NCBI RefSeq assembly: GCF_003254575.1
Contig: NZ_QJUA01000001.1
Location: 310,001-374,000 of the forward strand
Source: Mycobacterium kyogaense
GTDB lineage: Bacteria > Actinomycetota > Actinomycetes > Mycobacteriales > Mycobacteriaceae
Length of the DNA: 64,000 nt
Direction of reading: 5' to 3'
Numbering within the stretch: the stretch's first letter is position 1; each line of letters starts with the position of its first letter. Both the position numbers and the translations under genes were made by a program. A model generated the notes under the pieces. It saw nothing but the letters and a program-made list of their open reading frames with translations, had not been told where the DNA came from and did no database searches. This document shows, piece by piece, positions 9,999-18,578 of the stretch.

Positions 9999-10004
9999 GT
10001 CCGC

Positions 10005-10247
10005 GTGGCAAAAGTGGTGGTTCACGTCATGCCGAAGACCGAGATCCTCGACCCGCAGGGGCAGGCGATCGTCGGCGCGCTGGGTCGGCTCGGCTTCGAT
10101 GGCATCTCAGATGTGCGGCAGGGCAAGCGGTTCGAGCTCGAGGTCGACGACGCGGTCGACGACGAGAAGCTCGCCGCGATCGCCGAATCGCTGCTCGCCA
10201 ACACGGTGATCGAGGACTGGACGGTCACCCGGGAGGACGGTTCATGA
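10005..10247 (+). CDS. purS: FGAM synthase subunit PurS
   Basis: Small subunit of phosphoribosylformylglycinamidine synthase, 80 residues, normal length. PurS bridges PurQ and PurL, helping pass ammonia between them. Family features: [38 protein letters not shown] and the Leu/Ala-rich last helix [11 protein letters not shown] leaderless start is predicted from the TAGAGT box. The stop overlaps the purQ ATG (ATGA), so the two subunits are made coupled. Confidence 0.96.
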   Translation: MAKVVVHVMPKTEILDPQGQAIVGALGRLGFDGISDVRQGKRFELEVDDAVDDEKLAAIAESLLANTVIEDWTVTREDGS

Positions 10248-10915
10248 CCCGTGTGGGCGTGATCACATTCCCCGGCACGCTCGACGACATCGACGCCGCG
10301 CGGGCAGTGCGCCTGGCCGGCGGCGAAGCCGTCAACCTCTGGCACGCCGACGCCGACCTCAAAGGCGTCGACGCCGTCATCGTGCCCGGTGGCTTCTCCT
10401 ACGGCGACTACCTGCGGTGCGGCGCGATCGCCCGCTTCGCGCCGGTGATGGGTGAGGTGGTGGCCGCCGCGGAGCGAGGGATGCCGGTGCTGGGCATCTG
10501 CAACGGTTTCCAGGTCCTGTGCGAAGCGGGGCTGCTGCCCGGCGCACTGACCCGCAACGTCGGGCTGCACTTCGTCTGCCGCGACGTATGGCTCGAGGTC
10601 GCATCGAACACATCGGCGTGGTCGACGCGCTACGAGCAGGGCGCAGATCTGCTGGTGCCGCTGAAGTCCGGCGAGGGCCGCTACGTCGCCAGCACCGAAG
10701 TGCTCGACGAACTCGAAGGCGAGGGCCGCGTGGTCTTCCGGTACCGGGAGAACATCAACGGCTCGATGCGCGACGTCGCCGGCATCAGCTCGGCCAACGG
10801 CCGCGTCGTCGGCCTGATGCCGCACCCCGAGCACGCGACCGAGGCGCTGACCGGCCCGTCTGACGACGGGCTCGGCATGTTCTATTCGGCGTTGGACGCG
10901 ATCCTGGTCTCCTGA
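10244..10915 (+). CDS. purQ: FGAM synthase glutaminase subunit PurQ
   Basis: Class I glutamine amidotransferase subunit, 223 residues. It releases ammonia from glutamine for the PurL active site in step 4 of IMP synthesis. Visible: [36 protein letters not shown] (oxyanion strand), the nucleophile Cys in [11 protein letters not shown] (about residue 86), and the His/Glu pair in LMPHPEHA near 197-199. Full length and intact. It overlaps purS by 4 bases. The cognate purL lies about 9 kb downstream. Confidence 0.96.
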   Translation: MTRVGVITFPGTLDDIDAARAVRLAGGEAVNLWHADADLKGVDAVIVPGGFSYGDYLRCGAIARFAPVMGEVVAAAERGMPVLGICNGFQVLCEAGLLPGALTRNVGLHFVCRDVWLEVASNTSAWSTRYEQGADLLVPLKSGEGRYVASTEVLDELEGEGRVVFRYRENINGSMRDVAGISSANGRVVGLMPHPEHATEALTGPSDDGLGMFYSALDAILVS

Positions 10916-10920
10916 GCCCG

Positions 10921-11805
10921 GTGCCGGTTCGCTGGCGCGAACGCAGCCGATTGGTGCGCGCGATGCGCCTGTGGCGGACGCGCAACCCACGCACGTTCCG
11001 CGACAAGGTGCGGTACAAGATGCTGCGAGACCACCGTCAGCTCGTCGTGACGTTCGCCGACAAGGCTGCGGTTCGTGACTACGTCGCCGGTGTGGTGGGG
11101 GACCGCTACCTTCCGCGGGTGTACGCAATCCTCGACGATCCCGCGGCGCTGACCGAGGTCGGTCTGCCGGCTGCGTACGTGGTGAAGCCGACTCACGGCA
11201 GCGGGGCGGCGATCGTCGTCTCTTCTCGCGCGCCGCAGGCGGCTCGTCTACCGACTGAGCCCGGCAGCTGGGTGTATTCGCATGTCCGTCCGGAGGCGGC
11301 GCCGCTGTCCGATCTGATCCGTATCGCGACCGGCTGGTTGGCGCAGCTCTACGGCCAAGGGCCCAATCGGGAATGGGTGTACGGGCGCGTTCCGCGACGG
11401 GTCATCGTCGAGGAGATGCTCGTCGGTTGCGACGGCTCGGTGCCCGACGACTACAAGTTCTTCGTGTTCCACGGCAGGTGCTGGTTCGTCCAGGTCGACA
11501 CGGGCCGGTTCGGTTCGCGCACACAGGATTTCTTCACGGCGGGTTGGGAACACCTGGCGCTGCGGGGCAGCGCGCCGTGCGCAGATCACGCGCCCGCGAA
11601 GCCGGTTCAGTTGACCGAGATGATCGACGTCGCGGAGAAGCTCGGTGCCGAAACGGATTTCGTCAGAGTCGATCTGTACGACGTCGACGGGCGAGTTGTC
11701 TTCGGGGAACTGACGAGTTTTCCTGCGGGAGGAGACAGCCCGTTCGACCCCGAGACGTTCAACCTCGAGTTCGGCCGCCCCTGGACGGTTCCGCGTCGGT
11801 ACTAG
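10921..11805 (+). CDS. TupA-like ATP-grasp protein
   Basis: Protein of 294 residues matching the ATPgrasp_TupA pattern: FRDKVRYKMLRDHR, VVKPTHGSG (nucleotide-binding loop), RVIVEEMLVG followed by VPDDYKFFVFHGR, and FVRVDLYDVDGRVVFGELTSFPAGG with acidic metal ligands. Family members ligate or modify surface polysaccharides or cell-wall polymers such as teichuronic acid. The target in a mycobacterium is unknown. The GTG at 10921 is only 5 bases after the purQ stop, so it may be read through from purSQ. An internal ATG at residue 16 is possible. Confidence 0.75.
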   Translation: MPVRWRERSRLVRAMRLWRTRNPRTFRDKVRYKMLRDHRQLVVTFADKAAVRDYVAGVVGDRYLPRVYAILDDPAALTEVGLPAAYVVKPTHGSGAAIVVSSRAPQAARLPTEPGSWVYSHVRPEAAPLSDLIRIATGWLAQLYGQGPNREWVYGRVPRRVIVEEMLVGCDGSVPDDYKFFVFHGRCWFVQVDTGRFGSRTQDFFTAGWEHLALRGSAPCADHAPAKPVQLTEMIDVAEKLGAETDFVRVDLYDVDGRVVFGELTSFPAGGDSPFDPETFNLEFGRPWTVPRRY

Positions 11806-11857
11806 CGCGCTCATCTTGGTGCTCGGGCACCCCTTGGACCTGCGTTAGCGTTGTTCT

Positions 11858-12142
11858 GTGCTGGTTGATCCTGACGTGTTGCGGGCCTTCGCGGGACAGG
11901 TGGAGGAAGCCTCGAGCGCCATCAAGACCGTCGATGTGGGGCACACGGCCGCCACAGCTGCTGACGGTCTCCCCGGGTCGACGACGCAGTGGGCCGTGCG
12001 ATTGGTCGGTGGCCACCTGACGACGCTGGCGGACGCGATCGCCGCCAACGTGATGAAGATGGGTAGCGCTGTACGTGGAGCGGGCGACACGTTCCAGGTC
12101 GAGGACACCGCGCTTGCCGGCTCTTTCGACAAACTCTTCTGA
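11858..12142 (+). CDS. EspC-family type VII secretion target-like protein
   Basis: Small helical protein of 94 residues beginning MLVDPDVLRAFAGQVEEASSAI, the usual opening of EspC/DUF2580 proteins, which are exported by or partner substrates of ESX secretion systems. It is predicted to form a helical hairpin: helix about 5-22, a Gly/Pro turn near AADGLPGSTTQW at about 35-46, then a long helix at 47-85 (VRLVGGHLTTLADAIAANVM). No signal peptide. TAGCGT six bases before the GTG suggests a leaderless start of a three-gene operon. No ESX machinery genes are in the window, so a system elsewhere would have to export it. Confidence 0.72.
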   Translation: MLVDPDVLRAFAGQVEEASSAIKTVDVGHTAATAADGLPGSTTQWAVRLVGGHLTTLADAIAANVMKMGSAVRGAGDTFQVEDTALAGSFDKLF

Positions 12143-12145
12143 TCG

Positions 12146-12700
12146 ATGCTGCCGTCCCGGTCCCGCCTTCAAGGTTGGCGCCCCTATGACGGAACGCAGT
12201 TCACGTCCATCAAGTTTCGGGACGGCACCGAGGTGACGATGACAAGAACCGCGGACGGCAAGACCTCTGGTGGTGTCACGACAGGCGATGGGCGACACGG
12301 TGTCCTGCCGGATGAGTTCTTCACGCATCCCGTCATCACCGTCACCGGAGGCGTGCTGACCGGGTTGGAAGAGCAGGCTGAGCGGGGCATCCCCATGCTG
12401 ACCGAGGAGTCAGTCGAAAACCTCGGCAAGGCAGGGAAATATGGCGGCCCAGCGCTGGGAGTCGCCACCGCCCTGTATGACACCGTCACTGCCAAGACTT
12501 TTCAGGACGCGTGTGTGGCTGCTATCTCGGGGACGGCGGGAGTGGCGGGGGCCTACGCACTCGGAGGTCTGGGTGCGGCGGGCATCACCGCCTTGGGACA
12601 GCCCCAGTTCGCACCGATTGCTGCAGGTGCTGGCGACGTGCTCGGTGGTTGGGGTTTCGGATATCTGGGCGGCTTTATCGGCAACGTGGTATGCCGCTGA
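12146..12700 (+). CDS. Putative type VII-associated effector with glycine-zipper tail
   Basis: Protein of 184 residues, starting 3 bases after the EspC-like stop. I do not recognise the N-terminal domain (about 1-90, polar: FTSIKFRDGTEVTMTRTADG). Residues about 95-184 are hydrophobic and rich in Gly and Ala with repeated GxxxG spacing (GTAGVAGAYALGGLGAAG, GDVLGGWGFGYLGG), ending in Cys-Arg. Such tails insert into membranes. By context (EspC partner upstream, membrane protein downstream) it may be a secreted membrane-active protein, but this is inference. A remnant of a larger T7SS substrate is the alternative. Less GC-rich wording than its neighbours hints at transfer. Confidence 0.55.
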   Translation: MLPSRSRLQGWRPYDGTQFTSIKFRDGTEVTMTRTADGKTSGGVTTGDGRHGVLPDEFFTHPVITVTGGVLTGLEEQAERGIPMLTEESVENLGKAGKYGGPALGVATALYDTVTAKTFQDACVAAISGTAGVAGAYALGGLGAAGITALGQPQFAPIAAGAGDVLGGWGFGYLGGFIGNVVCR

Positions 12701-13425
12701 TGAAGTCGTCCGTAGTCGTCTGGTCGGCCGTCGTGTTCGGCGCTTTCGCCGCGTTCACGGCAGCAGTTGCGTGCGTCCAGTTCGCGAGGCTGGAGGTGCC
12801 GAGCGGACTGGTGGCGCTAGGAGGATCGATCTTCTGCCTGGGGTTCGTCATTCCCGCTTTCAAGAACGTTCCCGGCCGGGTGAAGCCACGTGTGCACTCC
12901 GATGGTGACGGAACGACGTTCTTGCCCGATCGAGGCATCGAACTTCCCTTGCAGGTGGGGATGGCCGGTGCCCTCATGTCTTCGGTGTTGATACTGATAC
13001 TTCTTCCCACGGGGCGCCTCGCGATTCCAGTCCCACCGAATATGCGTTATGCCCTGCCCTTCACGGCGTCTTTCCTCGTGGTGGGTATTGCGCCGATGCT
13101 GTGGCGAAACCTGCGCCGCGGCAGCATGAGTCGTCTACGGCTGACGGAGCGAGGGTTGGAATTCCTGGAGGGCTGGCGGCCGCAATCGGCTGACTGGTCA
13201 TCGGTGGAGGACGTGACTTCTCAAGCTCCGCAGCCGAAGAAATCCCCGCCGAGTGCGATTGTGGTTATCCTGTCCGACGACACGGTGTTGTCGTTCACAG
13301 CCTCTGCCTACACCCCCGGCGGAGTTGCATTGCGGAATCTGGTCCAGTTCTACTGGCGCCATCCCGAGGCCCGCGGCGAACTGACCGACGGGCGAGCTGC
13401 CGAGCGACTCGTCGCGTTGCACTGA
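12700..13425 (+). CDS. Four-helix membrane protein with a C-terminal PH-like domain
   Basis: Protein of 241 residues from the ATG at 12700, which overlaps the preceding stop (TGATG); an in-frame ATG at 12691 is the alternative. Four hydrophobic segments are seen: about 5-25 (VVVWSAVVFGAFAAFTAAVA), 33-52, 85-105 (MAGALMSSVLILILL) and 113-134. A soluble C-terminal part follows (RLRLTERGLEFLEGWRP...VVILSDDTVLSFTASAY), resembling bacterial PH-like beta domains. Tight coupling to the putative effector gene makes an immunity or anchoring role conceivable; no family is recognised with confidence. Confidence 0.6.
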   Translation: MKSSVVVWSAVVFGAFAAFTAAVACVQFARLEVPSGLVALGGSIFCLGFVIPAFKNVPGRVKPRVHSDGDGTTFLPDRGIELPLQVGMAGALMSSVLILILLPTGRLAIPVPPNMRYALPFTASFLVVGIAPMLWRNLRRGSMSRLRLTERGLEFLEGWRPQSADWSSVEDVTSQAPQPKKSPPSAIVVILSDDTVLSFTASAYTPGGVALRNLVQFYWRHPEARGELTDGRAAERLVALH

Positions 13426-13481
13426 CGGGCCCCTCGGCGGGCGCTCGCACGCGGGAGGTGCCCCCCGCTCGCCGAACCTGG

Positions 13482-15215
13482 TCAGTCGTCGGAGGCTGTG
13501 CCGTTCTTGCCGTCACTGCCAGACTTCGACCCGCCTTTGCCCCCGGTACCCGGCGTGCCGCCGGTACCGGTGTCGCCTCCGTCGCCGCCATCACCGCGCT
13601 CGCCGGCATTACCCCCGTTGCCCCCGGTGTCGCTGCCGTCGCCGCCGTCCCCACCGTTTCCGGTGCGGCTCCCGCCATTGCCGCCGACGCCCCCGGACCC
13701 TGATCCGCCGTCGCCTCGACCGCCTCTGCCGCCGTTGCCCTTTCGGCCCGCATCGCCGCCATCGCCACCGCCGCCGATGCCGAACTCCGATTCGCCGATG
13801 CCTGCTCCACCGAAGCCGCCGTTACCGGACTGCGTGCCACCGTTGCCGCCGTCACCGCCGATACCGGCGAAGGTTCCGCGACCTGTGCCGCCAATGCCCC
13901 CGTTGCCGACACGACCGCCGTCGCCGCCGTCGCCGCCGACAGCCACACCGTCATCGGGATCTGTGGCGGTCGCGTTGCCCCCGTTGCCGCCGCGACCGAC
14001 GCCGAGCGCATCGCCGCCCCAGCCTGCAACTGCTGACGAGGTCGCGGTCGCGTCGCCGCCTCGGCCGCCCTGGCCCGACACTGAGCCACCGTTACCGCCG
14101 TCGCCGCCGTATGCGCCGTCGGCTGTCTCCGACCCACCTTCGCCGCCACGCCCGCCGTCGCCACGCGAGCCGGCGTCACCGCCGTCGCCCCCGGTGGCGT
14201 TGTTGCCTCGCGCATCGCCGCCGTCGCCGCCGTTACCGCCGAGGCGGCCGCCCCGGCCGCCGGTGCCGCCGGTGCCGTTGTCGACGTCGGCGTCGCCGCC
14301 CCTGCCGCCGTTACCGAACACGCCGGCATCGCCACCGTTGCCAGCGGTTGTGAACTCGGCGTTGGCCTTCCCGCCGTTGCCTCCGCGGCCGGCGATTGAG
14401 CCGCCCAGGCCGCCGTCACCTGCTGCTGTCGTCGCGGTGGCATCAGCACCCGCTCCGCCCGTCCCGAAAAGACCTGCAGATCCGCCACTTCCGCCATTGG
14501 CGCCGGCGCCGCCGTTGCCCCAGATGAGACCGCCGCGGCCGCCATTGCAGGCGTCGCCGGTACAGTCGAGCGCGGCGTCGACTCCATTGCCGAACAGGCG
14601 AATTCGTTGATCGGTGGTGACGAGCGCGCCGACAGAGTCGGCTCGGTCCCGGGCTGCCGCGGACGACGACCCGCAGCCGGTCCCCCAGCAGATTCGTCTG
14701 TCGCTGAAAGTCCAGAAAACTTCGCGCAGATTGAATCCTGTCACCGACACGGTATTCGAATTGCCCGTCAGGGTCATGTGGAAGCCCTGCGAGTCGATGC
14801 CCGCGGCATTGCCGTTGCCGGTCACCGTGAGATACGAGTAGTCGCCGGTGCTGTTGAGGCTGTTGTTCGCACCGTTGATGGTGACCGTCACCTGCTTGCC
14901 GGTCGCGCGGGCGGCGTTCCCGTCACCATCGATGATGACCTTGGTGCCGTCTCCGTTGGCCTCGGCGCGTGAAATGCCGTTCACGATCGTCGCCTCGGCT
15001 CCCTCGCCCACGGCGAGAGCCCAGGAGTCTGGGCCGGTCGACCTCGCGAGCGCTGAGCCCTCCTGATGCTTGAGCTCACCGTTGATCGAGATCGAGAGGT
15101 TTCCGGCCGTGGGTTTGGTCGGAGTGGCCGCGTTCGCCATCAGAGGCGACACCACCCCGATGCTCATCGCGGCTGCCGCCACCCCGACACGTCCCAAAGA
15201 ACTACGCCGCACCAT
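13482..15215 (-). CDS. Exported PGRS-like glycine-rich repeat protein lacking a PE domain
   Basis: Protein of 577 residues. Residues 1-29 form a Sec signal peptide (MVRRSSLGRVGVAAAAMSIG, cleavage after ANA). Residues about 38-185 contain short beta-strand repeats (KVIIDGDGNAARATG, VTVTINGANNSLNSTG, YLTVTGNGNAAG), like a small beta-solenoid, then two Cys pairs (CWGTGC and CTGDAC). From about 230 to 565 the protein is almost entirely GGxGG and GGNGG repeats as in PE_PGRS proteins, but no PE domain precedes them. It ends in an acidic SGSDGKNGTASDD tail. A GGGGGA ribosome binding site precedes the ATG. The role is probably at the cell surface; function unknown. Confidence 0.72.
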   Translation of the reverse strand: MVRRSSLGRVGVAAAAMSIGVVSPLMANAATPTKPTAGNLSISINGELKHQEGSALARSTGPDSWALAVGEGAEATIVNGISRAEANGDGTKVIIDGDGNAARATGKQVTVTINGANNSLNSTGDYSYLTVTGNGNAAGIDSQGFHMTLTGNSNTVSVTGFNLREVFWTFSDRRICWGTGCGSSSAAARDRADSVGALVTTDQRIRLFGNGVDAALDCTGDACNGGRGGLIWGNGGAGANGGSGGSAGLFGTGGAGADATATTAAGDGGLGGSIAGRGGNGGKANAEFTTAGNGGDAGVFGNGGRGGDADVDNGTGGTGGRGGRLGGNGGDGGDARGNNATGGDGGDAGSRGDGGRGGEGGSETADGAYGGDGGNGGSVSGQGGRGGDATATSSAVAGWGGDALGVGRGGNGGNATATDPDDGVAVGGDGGDGGRVGNGGIGGTGRGTFAGIGGDGGNGGTQSGNGGFGGAGIGESEFGIGGGGDGGDAGRKGNGGRGGRGDGGSGSGGVGGNGGSRTGNGGDGGDGSDTGGNGGNAGERGDGGDGGDTGTGGTPGTGGKGGSKSGSDGKNGTASDD

Positions 15216-15467
15216 TCCCCCAAAGTTCGACTTAACGTTTGCTCGAATGCTCCAATGGGCAAGCGCGCACCGACCCCCGACCGAGTGTCGTGGTGCTGTT
15301 CCCCCAGTTCATTGCGCATTCAAGCAGCATCAAGAAAGCTATCAGCCATCGCACACGCGTGTCAGAGGTTTGGCGAACGGGTGTGCTCGATACCTCGCGC
15401 GAGCGTGCGCGAAATGCCAACTTCTCGCGGTGTGTCGCGTGCAAACACGCGCGCTCGCCGAACAGGG
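15216..15467. other. Intergenic region between encapsulin and the PGRS-like gene
   Basis: About 250 bases. It lies downstream of the encapsulin stop and upstream of the minus-strand PGRS-like gene, so it should hold the PGRS promoter. It is visibly less GC-rich near 15310-15370 and contains an inverted run of CGCG-rich words (ACACGCGTGT, CTCGCGCGAG) that could form small hairpins ending the encapsulin transcript. A 70-codon minus-strand frame at 15232-15444 shows no protein-like features and is not called. Confidence 0.4.
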
Positions 15468-16265
15468 TTACGGAGTCAGGGCGACTGAGGCTTCCGCTGT
15501 GTAGCAGAGGAACGTCAGCGTCTCCTCCAGATACAGCTGCACGGTCTCGGCATCGTGAGCCAGGTAGCCGATCGCGACGTCGGTGCCCAGCTGCAGATCG
15601 AAATCGCCTCCGCGCGTGGACAACACAAAGGCGCCGTCGATGGCGGGGGCCCAGATGATGTCACCGTCGACCAGGCGATTGATGTGCTCCAGAATCGGAT
15701 AGCCATGTGCTGTCGTCTCAGCGACGCGGGTGTAGACATCCGCCGAGAGCAGCACCGCATACGGTCCGTCGACCCCCGCCAGTCGTAGCGCGCTCAAGGC
15801 CTGCGCGATGACATCGGGGATGGCCCGCGGATCCTCGGGCAATGCCAGCGCGGGGTTCGAGCTGCACGTGCGAATGCCACTGATCGAAGCTACGCCATAA
15901 CCCTCGAAGATGGCCCGATCCTCGGCGAACGCCAGTTTCCTGGCCGCCTCCTTGACCGGATCCCAGTCCGAGTCTTGCGAGCCGCGCTCGACATCGTCGA
16001 TGTCGATTCGGTTGATGCTGAACGGAACTCGCAGCCGCACCAGCGGACGCGCCTCCCGTAGATGGGCGATCACCCCGTCGCCCGGTGCGACGACGTCGAC
16101 CAGATGCCCTGTACTCACCGCCGCCGTGACCGCGCCCCCGGGCTCGCTGACGTCGACCACCCGACGACCCGCTATGTGGCGCTTGAACGTTCGCGTAGCC
16201 TCCTGTTCGATCTCGGTCCATGCGGCATCGGTGATCGGAGCAAGTTCCCGGTACAGGTTGTTCAT
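15468..16265 (-). CDS. Encapsulin shell protein (Cfp29-like)
   Basis: HK97-fold shell protein of 265 residues that self-assembles into a protein nanocompartment. Family landmarks: N-terminal MNNLYRELAPITDAAWTEIE, ARPLVRLRVPF, WDPVKEAARKLAFAEDRAIFEGY, the E-loop/A-domain region YAVLLSADVYTRVAET.GYPILEHI, and C-terminal VQLYLEETLTFLCYTAEASV. The length matches M. tuberculosis Cfp29 (265). The ATG overlaps the stop of the DyP gene by 4 bases, so shell and cargo are made from one mRNA. Confidence 0.95.
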   Translation of the reverse strand: MNNLYRELAPITDAAWTEIEQEATRTFKRHIAGRRVVDVSEPGGAVTAAVSTGHLVDVVAPGDGVIAHLREARPLVRLRVPFSINRIDIDDVERGSQDSDWDPVKEAARKLAFAEDRAIFEGYGVASISGIRTCSSNPALALPEDPRAIPDVIAQALSALRLAGVDGPYAVLLSADVYTRVAETTAHGYPILEHINRLVDGDIIWAPAIDGAFVLSTRGGDFDLQLGTDVAIGYLAHDAETVQLYLEETLTFLCYTAEASVALTP

Positions 16266-17257
16266 TGCGGTTGTCCTTTCAGACTGCCGATGGCCAGAGA
16301 GCCGCTCGCGCTCTGCGGTGCCGAATCGGGAAGCGGGGGAGGATCATCGAGGAAGTCCTGGGTCGGGGTGAAGAACATCGAGCCCGTGATCGCCGTCGAG
16401 AATTCCAGGATGTGATCGGTGGTGCCGGGCGGCGAACCGATGAACATGTTGGTGAGCATGCGTTCGGTCACCGCGGCCGAGCGCGAGTACCCGATGAAAT
16501 AGGTGCCGAACTCACCGCGCCCGATCTGCCCGAACGGCATGTTGTGCCGCACGATCTTGAGTTCGGTGCCGTCGTCGTCTTCGATCACGTTGAGTGCCAC
16601 ATGAGAGTTGGCCGGCTTGACCGCATCGTCGAGTTCGATGTCGTCGAGCTTGGTGCGCCCGATCACCCGTTCCTGATCCTCGGTGGACAGCGCATTCCAG
16701 GCGGCCATGTCGTGCAAGTACTTCTGCACGTGCACATAGCAACCGCCCGCGAAATCCGGGTCTTCGTCACCGATCCGGGTGGCGCTGTCGGCGAGCGGGC
16801 CGTCGGGGTTCTCGGTGCCGTCGACGAAGCCGAGGAGGTCGCGGTTGTCGAAGAAGCGGAAGCCGTGGGTCTCGTCGACGACCGTGATCGGACCCATCGC
16901 GCCGACGATCTTGATCGCCAGTTCGAAGCAGACGTCCATCGTCTCCGCGCGGATGTGGAACAGCAGATCACCCGGCGTGGCCGGGGCCCGGTGCCGACCT
17001 CCGTCGAGTGCGACGAACGGGTGCAGCTCGACCGGCCTGGGACCGGAGAACAGCCGATCCCACGCTGTAGAACCGATCGACGTCACCACAGACAGGTGCT
17101 TGCTCGGGTCGCGAAACCCGATCGCGCGCACCAACCCCGCGATGTCGCCCAGCGCGTCGTGGACCGCCTGCTCTTCACCCTCGTCAATGGTCGCAACGAG
17201 AAAGATCGCCGCCGGGGTCAGCGGCGCGAGCACCGGCTGCGGCAGTAACTCGGGCAC
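16262..17257 (-). CDS. DyP-type haem peroxidase, encapsulin cargo
   Basis: Dye-decolorising peroxidase of 331 residues. It has the GxxDG motif (GFVDGTEN, about 143-150) with the distal Asp, the proximal haem His in NSHVALN (about 213), and the distal Arg in RHNMPFGQ (about 230). The last 13 residues, GSLAIGSLKGQPQ, match the encapsulin cargo-loading peptide (family form GSLxIGSLKG), so this enzyme should be packaged in the adjacent shell. A TAGGGT box six bases before the GTG start predicts a leaderless DyP-encapsulin mRNA. It diverges from pepC. Confidence 0.95.
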   Translation of the reverse strand: MPELLPQPVLAPLTPAAIFLVATIDEGEEQAVHDALGDIAGLVRAIGFRDPSKHLSVVTSIGSTAWDRLFSGPRPVELHPFVALDGGRHRAPATPGDLLFHIRAETMDVCFELAIKIVGAMGPITVVDETHGFRFFDNRDLLGFVDGTENPDGPLADSATRIGDEDPDFAGGCYVHVQKYLHDMAAWNALSTEDQERVIGRTKLDDIELDDAVKPANSHVALNVIEDDDGTELKIVRHNMPFGQIGRGEFGTYFIGYSRSAAVTERMLTNMFIGSPPGTTDHILEFSTAITGSMFFTPTQDFLDDPPPLPDSAPQSASGSLAIGSLKGQPQ

Positions 17258-17263
17258 CGTCTG

Positions 17264-17269
17264 ACCCTA
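17264..17269 (-). promoter_or_regulatory. -10 box of the DyP-encapsulin operon
   Basis: On the minus strand TAGGGT is followed by CAGACG and the DyP GTG start (17257), the leaderless spacing. An adjacent ATTGATCATGAT region (17271-17283) with overlapping TGATCA and TCATGA palindromes could hold a regulator site. Confidence 0.55.
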
Positions 17270-17309
17270 AATCATGATCAATTACGGCGATCGACGAAGA
17301 TGAAGAACC

Positions 17310-18563
17310 ATGACGGCTGATGCGCAGGGTCTGTGTGAGTTCATCGACGCGTCCCCGTCGCCGTTCCACGCCTGCCGCACCGCCGCGGAGCGGCTGCGCG
17401 ACGCCGGGTTCACCGAGCTGTCCGAGGGCGACGCGTGGACGGGCGCCGGCGACTCCTTCGTCATCCGCGCCGGCTCCCTGATCGCCTGGCGATCGACCGG
17501 AGAGCCGCACCTACCGTTCCGGATCGTCGGAGCACACACCGACAGCCCGAACCTGCGGGTCAAACAGCACCCGGACCGGACCGTCGCGGGCTGGCAGGTG
17601 GTGGCGCTGCAGCCCTACGGCGGCGCGTGGCTGAACTCCTGGCTCGACCGCGACCTCGGCCTCAGCGGCCGGCTCTCCGTGCGCGCCGGCGCCACCGCCT
17701 CCGACGTCCTGATCCGCATCGACGACCCGATCCTGCGCGTCCCGCAGCTGGCCATCCATCTGTCGGAGGACCGCAAAGGCGTCGAGCTGAACCCGCAGCG
17801 GCACGTGAACGCCGTCTGGGGGATCGGTGGCCCCCGCTCGTTCCTCGACTACGTCGCCGAGCGCGCCGAGGTCGACGCGGACGCGGTGCTCGGCTTCGAC
17901 CTGATGACCCACGACCTGGCCCCCTCGCGTCTCACCGGCGTCGACCGTGAACTCGTCAGCGCACCGCGCCTGGACAACCAGGCGACCTGCTACGGCGGGC
18001 TGGAGGCCTTCCTGGCGGCGCCCGCCTCGACGGTGACACCGGTTCTGGTGCTGTTCGACCACGAGGAAGTGGGCTCGCAATCCGACCACGGCGCGCAGTC
18101 CGATCTGCTGCTGACAGTGCTCGAGCGCATCACGCTGGCAGCCGGTGGCGGCCGTGAAGATTTCCTGCGCCGGTGCTCGACCTCGATGGTGGCCTCCGGC
18201 GACATGGCGCACGCCACGCACCCGAACTATCCCGAACGGCACGAACCCGGGCACCTGATCGAGGTCAACGCCGGACCCGTGCTCAAGGTGCAGCCGAACC
18301 TGCGCTACGCCACCGACGGGCGCACCGCCGCGGCGTTCGCGCTGGCGTGCGAGCAGGCCGGGGTTGCGCTGCAGCGCTACGAGCACCGGGCCGACCTGCC
18401 GTGCGGCTCGACGATCGGACCGATGACCGCCGCGCGCACCGGCATTCCGACCGTCGACGTCGGCGCCGCCCAGTTGGCGATGCACTCGGCGCGCGAGGTG
18501 ATGGGCGCCGCGGATGTCGCTGCCTATTCGGCTGCGTTGGCGGCGTTCTTGTCACCGGCCTGA
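17310..18563 (+). CDS. pepC: M18-family aspartyl aminopeptidase
   Basis: Cytosolic metalloaminopeptidase of 417 residues that removes N-terminal acidic residues from peptides. Metal and catalytic motifs of the M18 family are visible: [12 protein letters not shown] (first His/Asp), [26 protein letters not shown] (Glu-Glu), [11 protein letters not shown], and the final HSAREVMG with a His ligand. The start ATG at 17310 lies just after a GAAGA purine stretch. It corresponds to Rv0800. It is divergent from the encapsulin operon. Confidence 0.92.
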   Translation: MTADAQGLCEFIDASPSPFHACRTAAERLRDAGFTELSEGDAWTGAGDSFVIRAGSLIAWRSTGEPHLPFRIVGAHTDSPNLRVKQHPDRTVAGWQVVALQPYGGAWLNSWLDRDLGLSGRLSVRAGATASDVLIRIDDPILRVPQLAIHLSEDRKGVELNPQRHVNAVWGIGGPRSFLDYVAERAEVDADAVLGFDLMTHDLAPSRLTGVDRELVSAPRLDNQATCYGGLEAFLAAPASTVTPVLVLFDHEEVGSQSDHGAQSDLLLTVLERITLAAGGGREDFLRRCSTSMVASGDMAHATHPNYPERHEPGHLIEVNAGPVLKVQPNLRYATDGRTAAAFALACEQAGVALQRYEHRADLPCGSTIGPMTAARTGIPTVDVGAAQLAMHSAREVMGAADVAAYSAALAAFLSPA

Positions 18564-18578
18564 CCTAGGGTCTGCCCC

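Noticed and set aside
11821..13425. Integrated mobile element carrying the type VII cassette
   Set aside because: No transposase, integrase, tRNA target or flanking direct repeats were found; only the synteny break and slightly lower GC suggest acquisition.
13498..14610. Long plus-strand Pro-rich open frame opposite the PGRS-like gene
   Set aside because: Antisense shadow: Pro-Pro repeats are the complement of GGxGG codons, and the frame has no signal, start context or domain. The minus-strand protein has a signal peptide and ribosome binding site.
15232..15444. Minus-strand 70-codon frame between the encapsulin and PGRS-like genes
   Set aside because: No codon bias or domain, and it sits where promoter and terminator sequence are expected.
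17240..17310. Fur/IdeR-like iron box before the DyP gene
   Set aside because: The palindromic words (TGATCA, TCATGA) do not match the IdeR consensus; no support beyond short palindromes.
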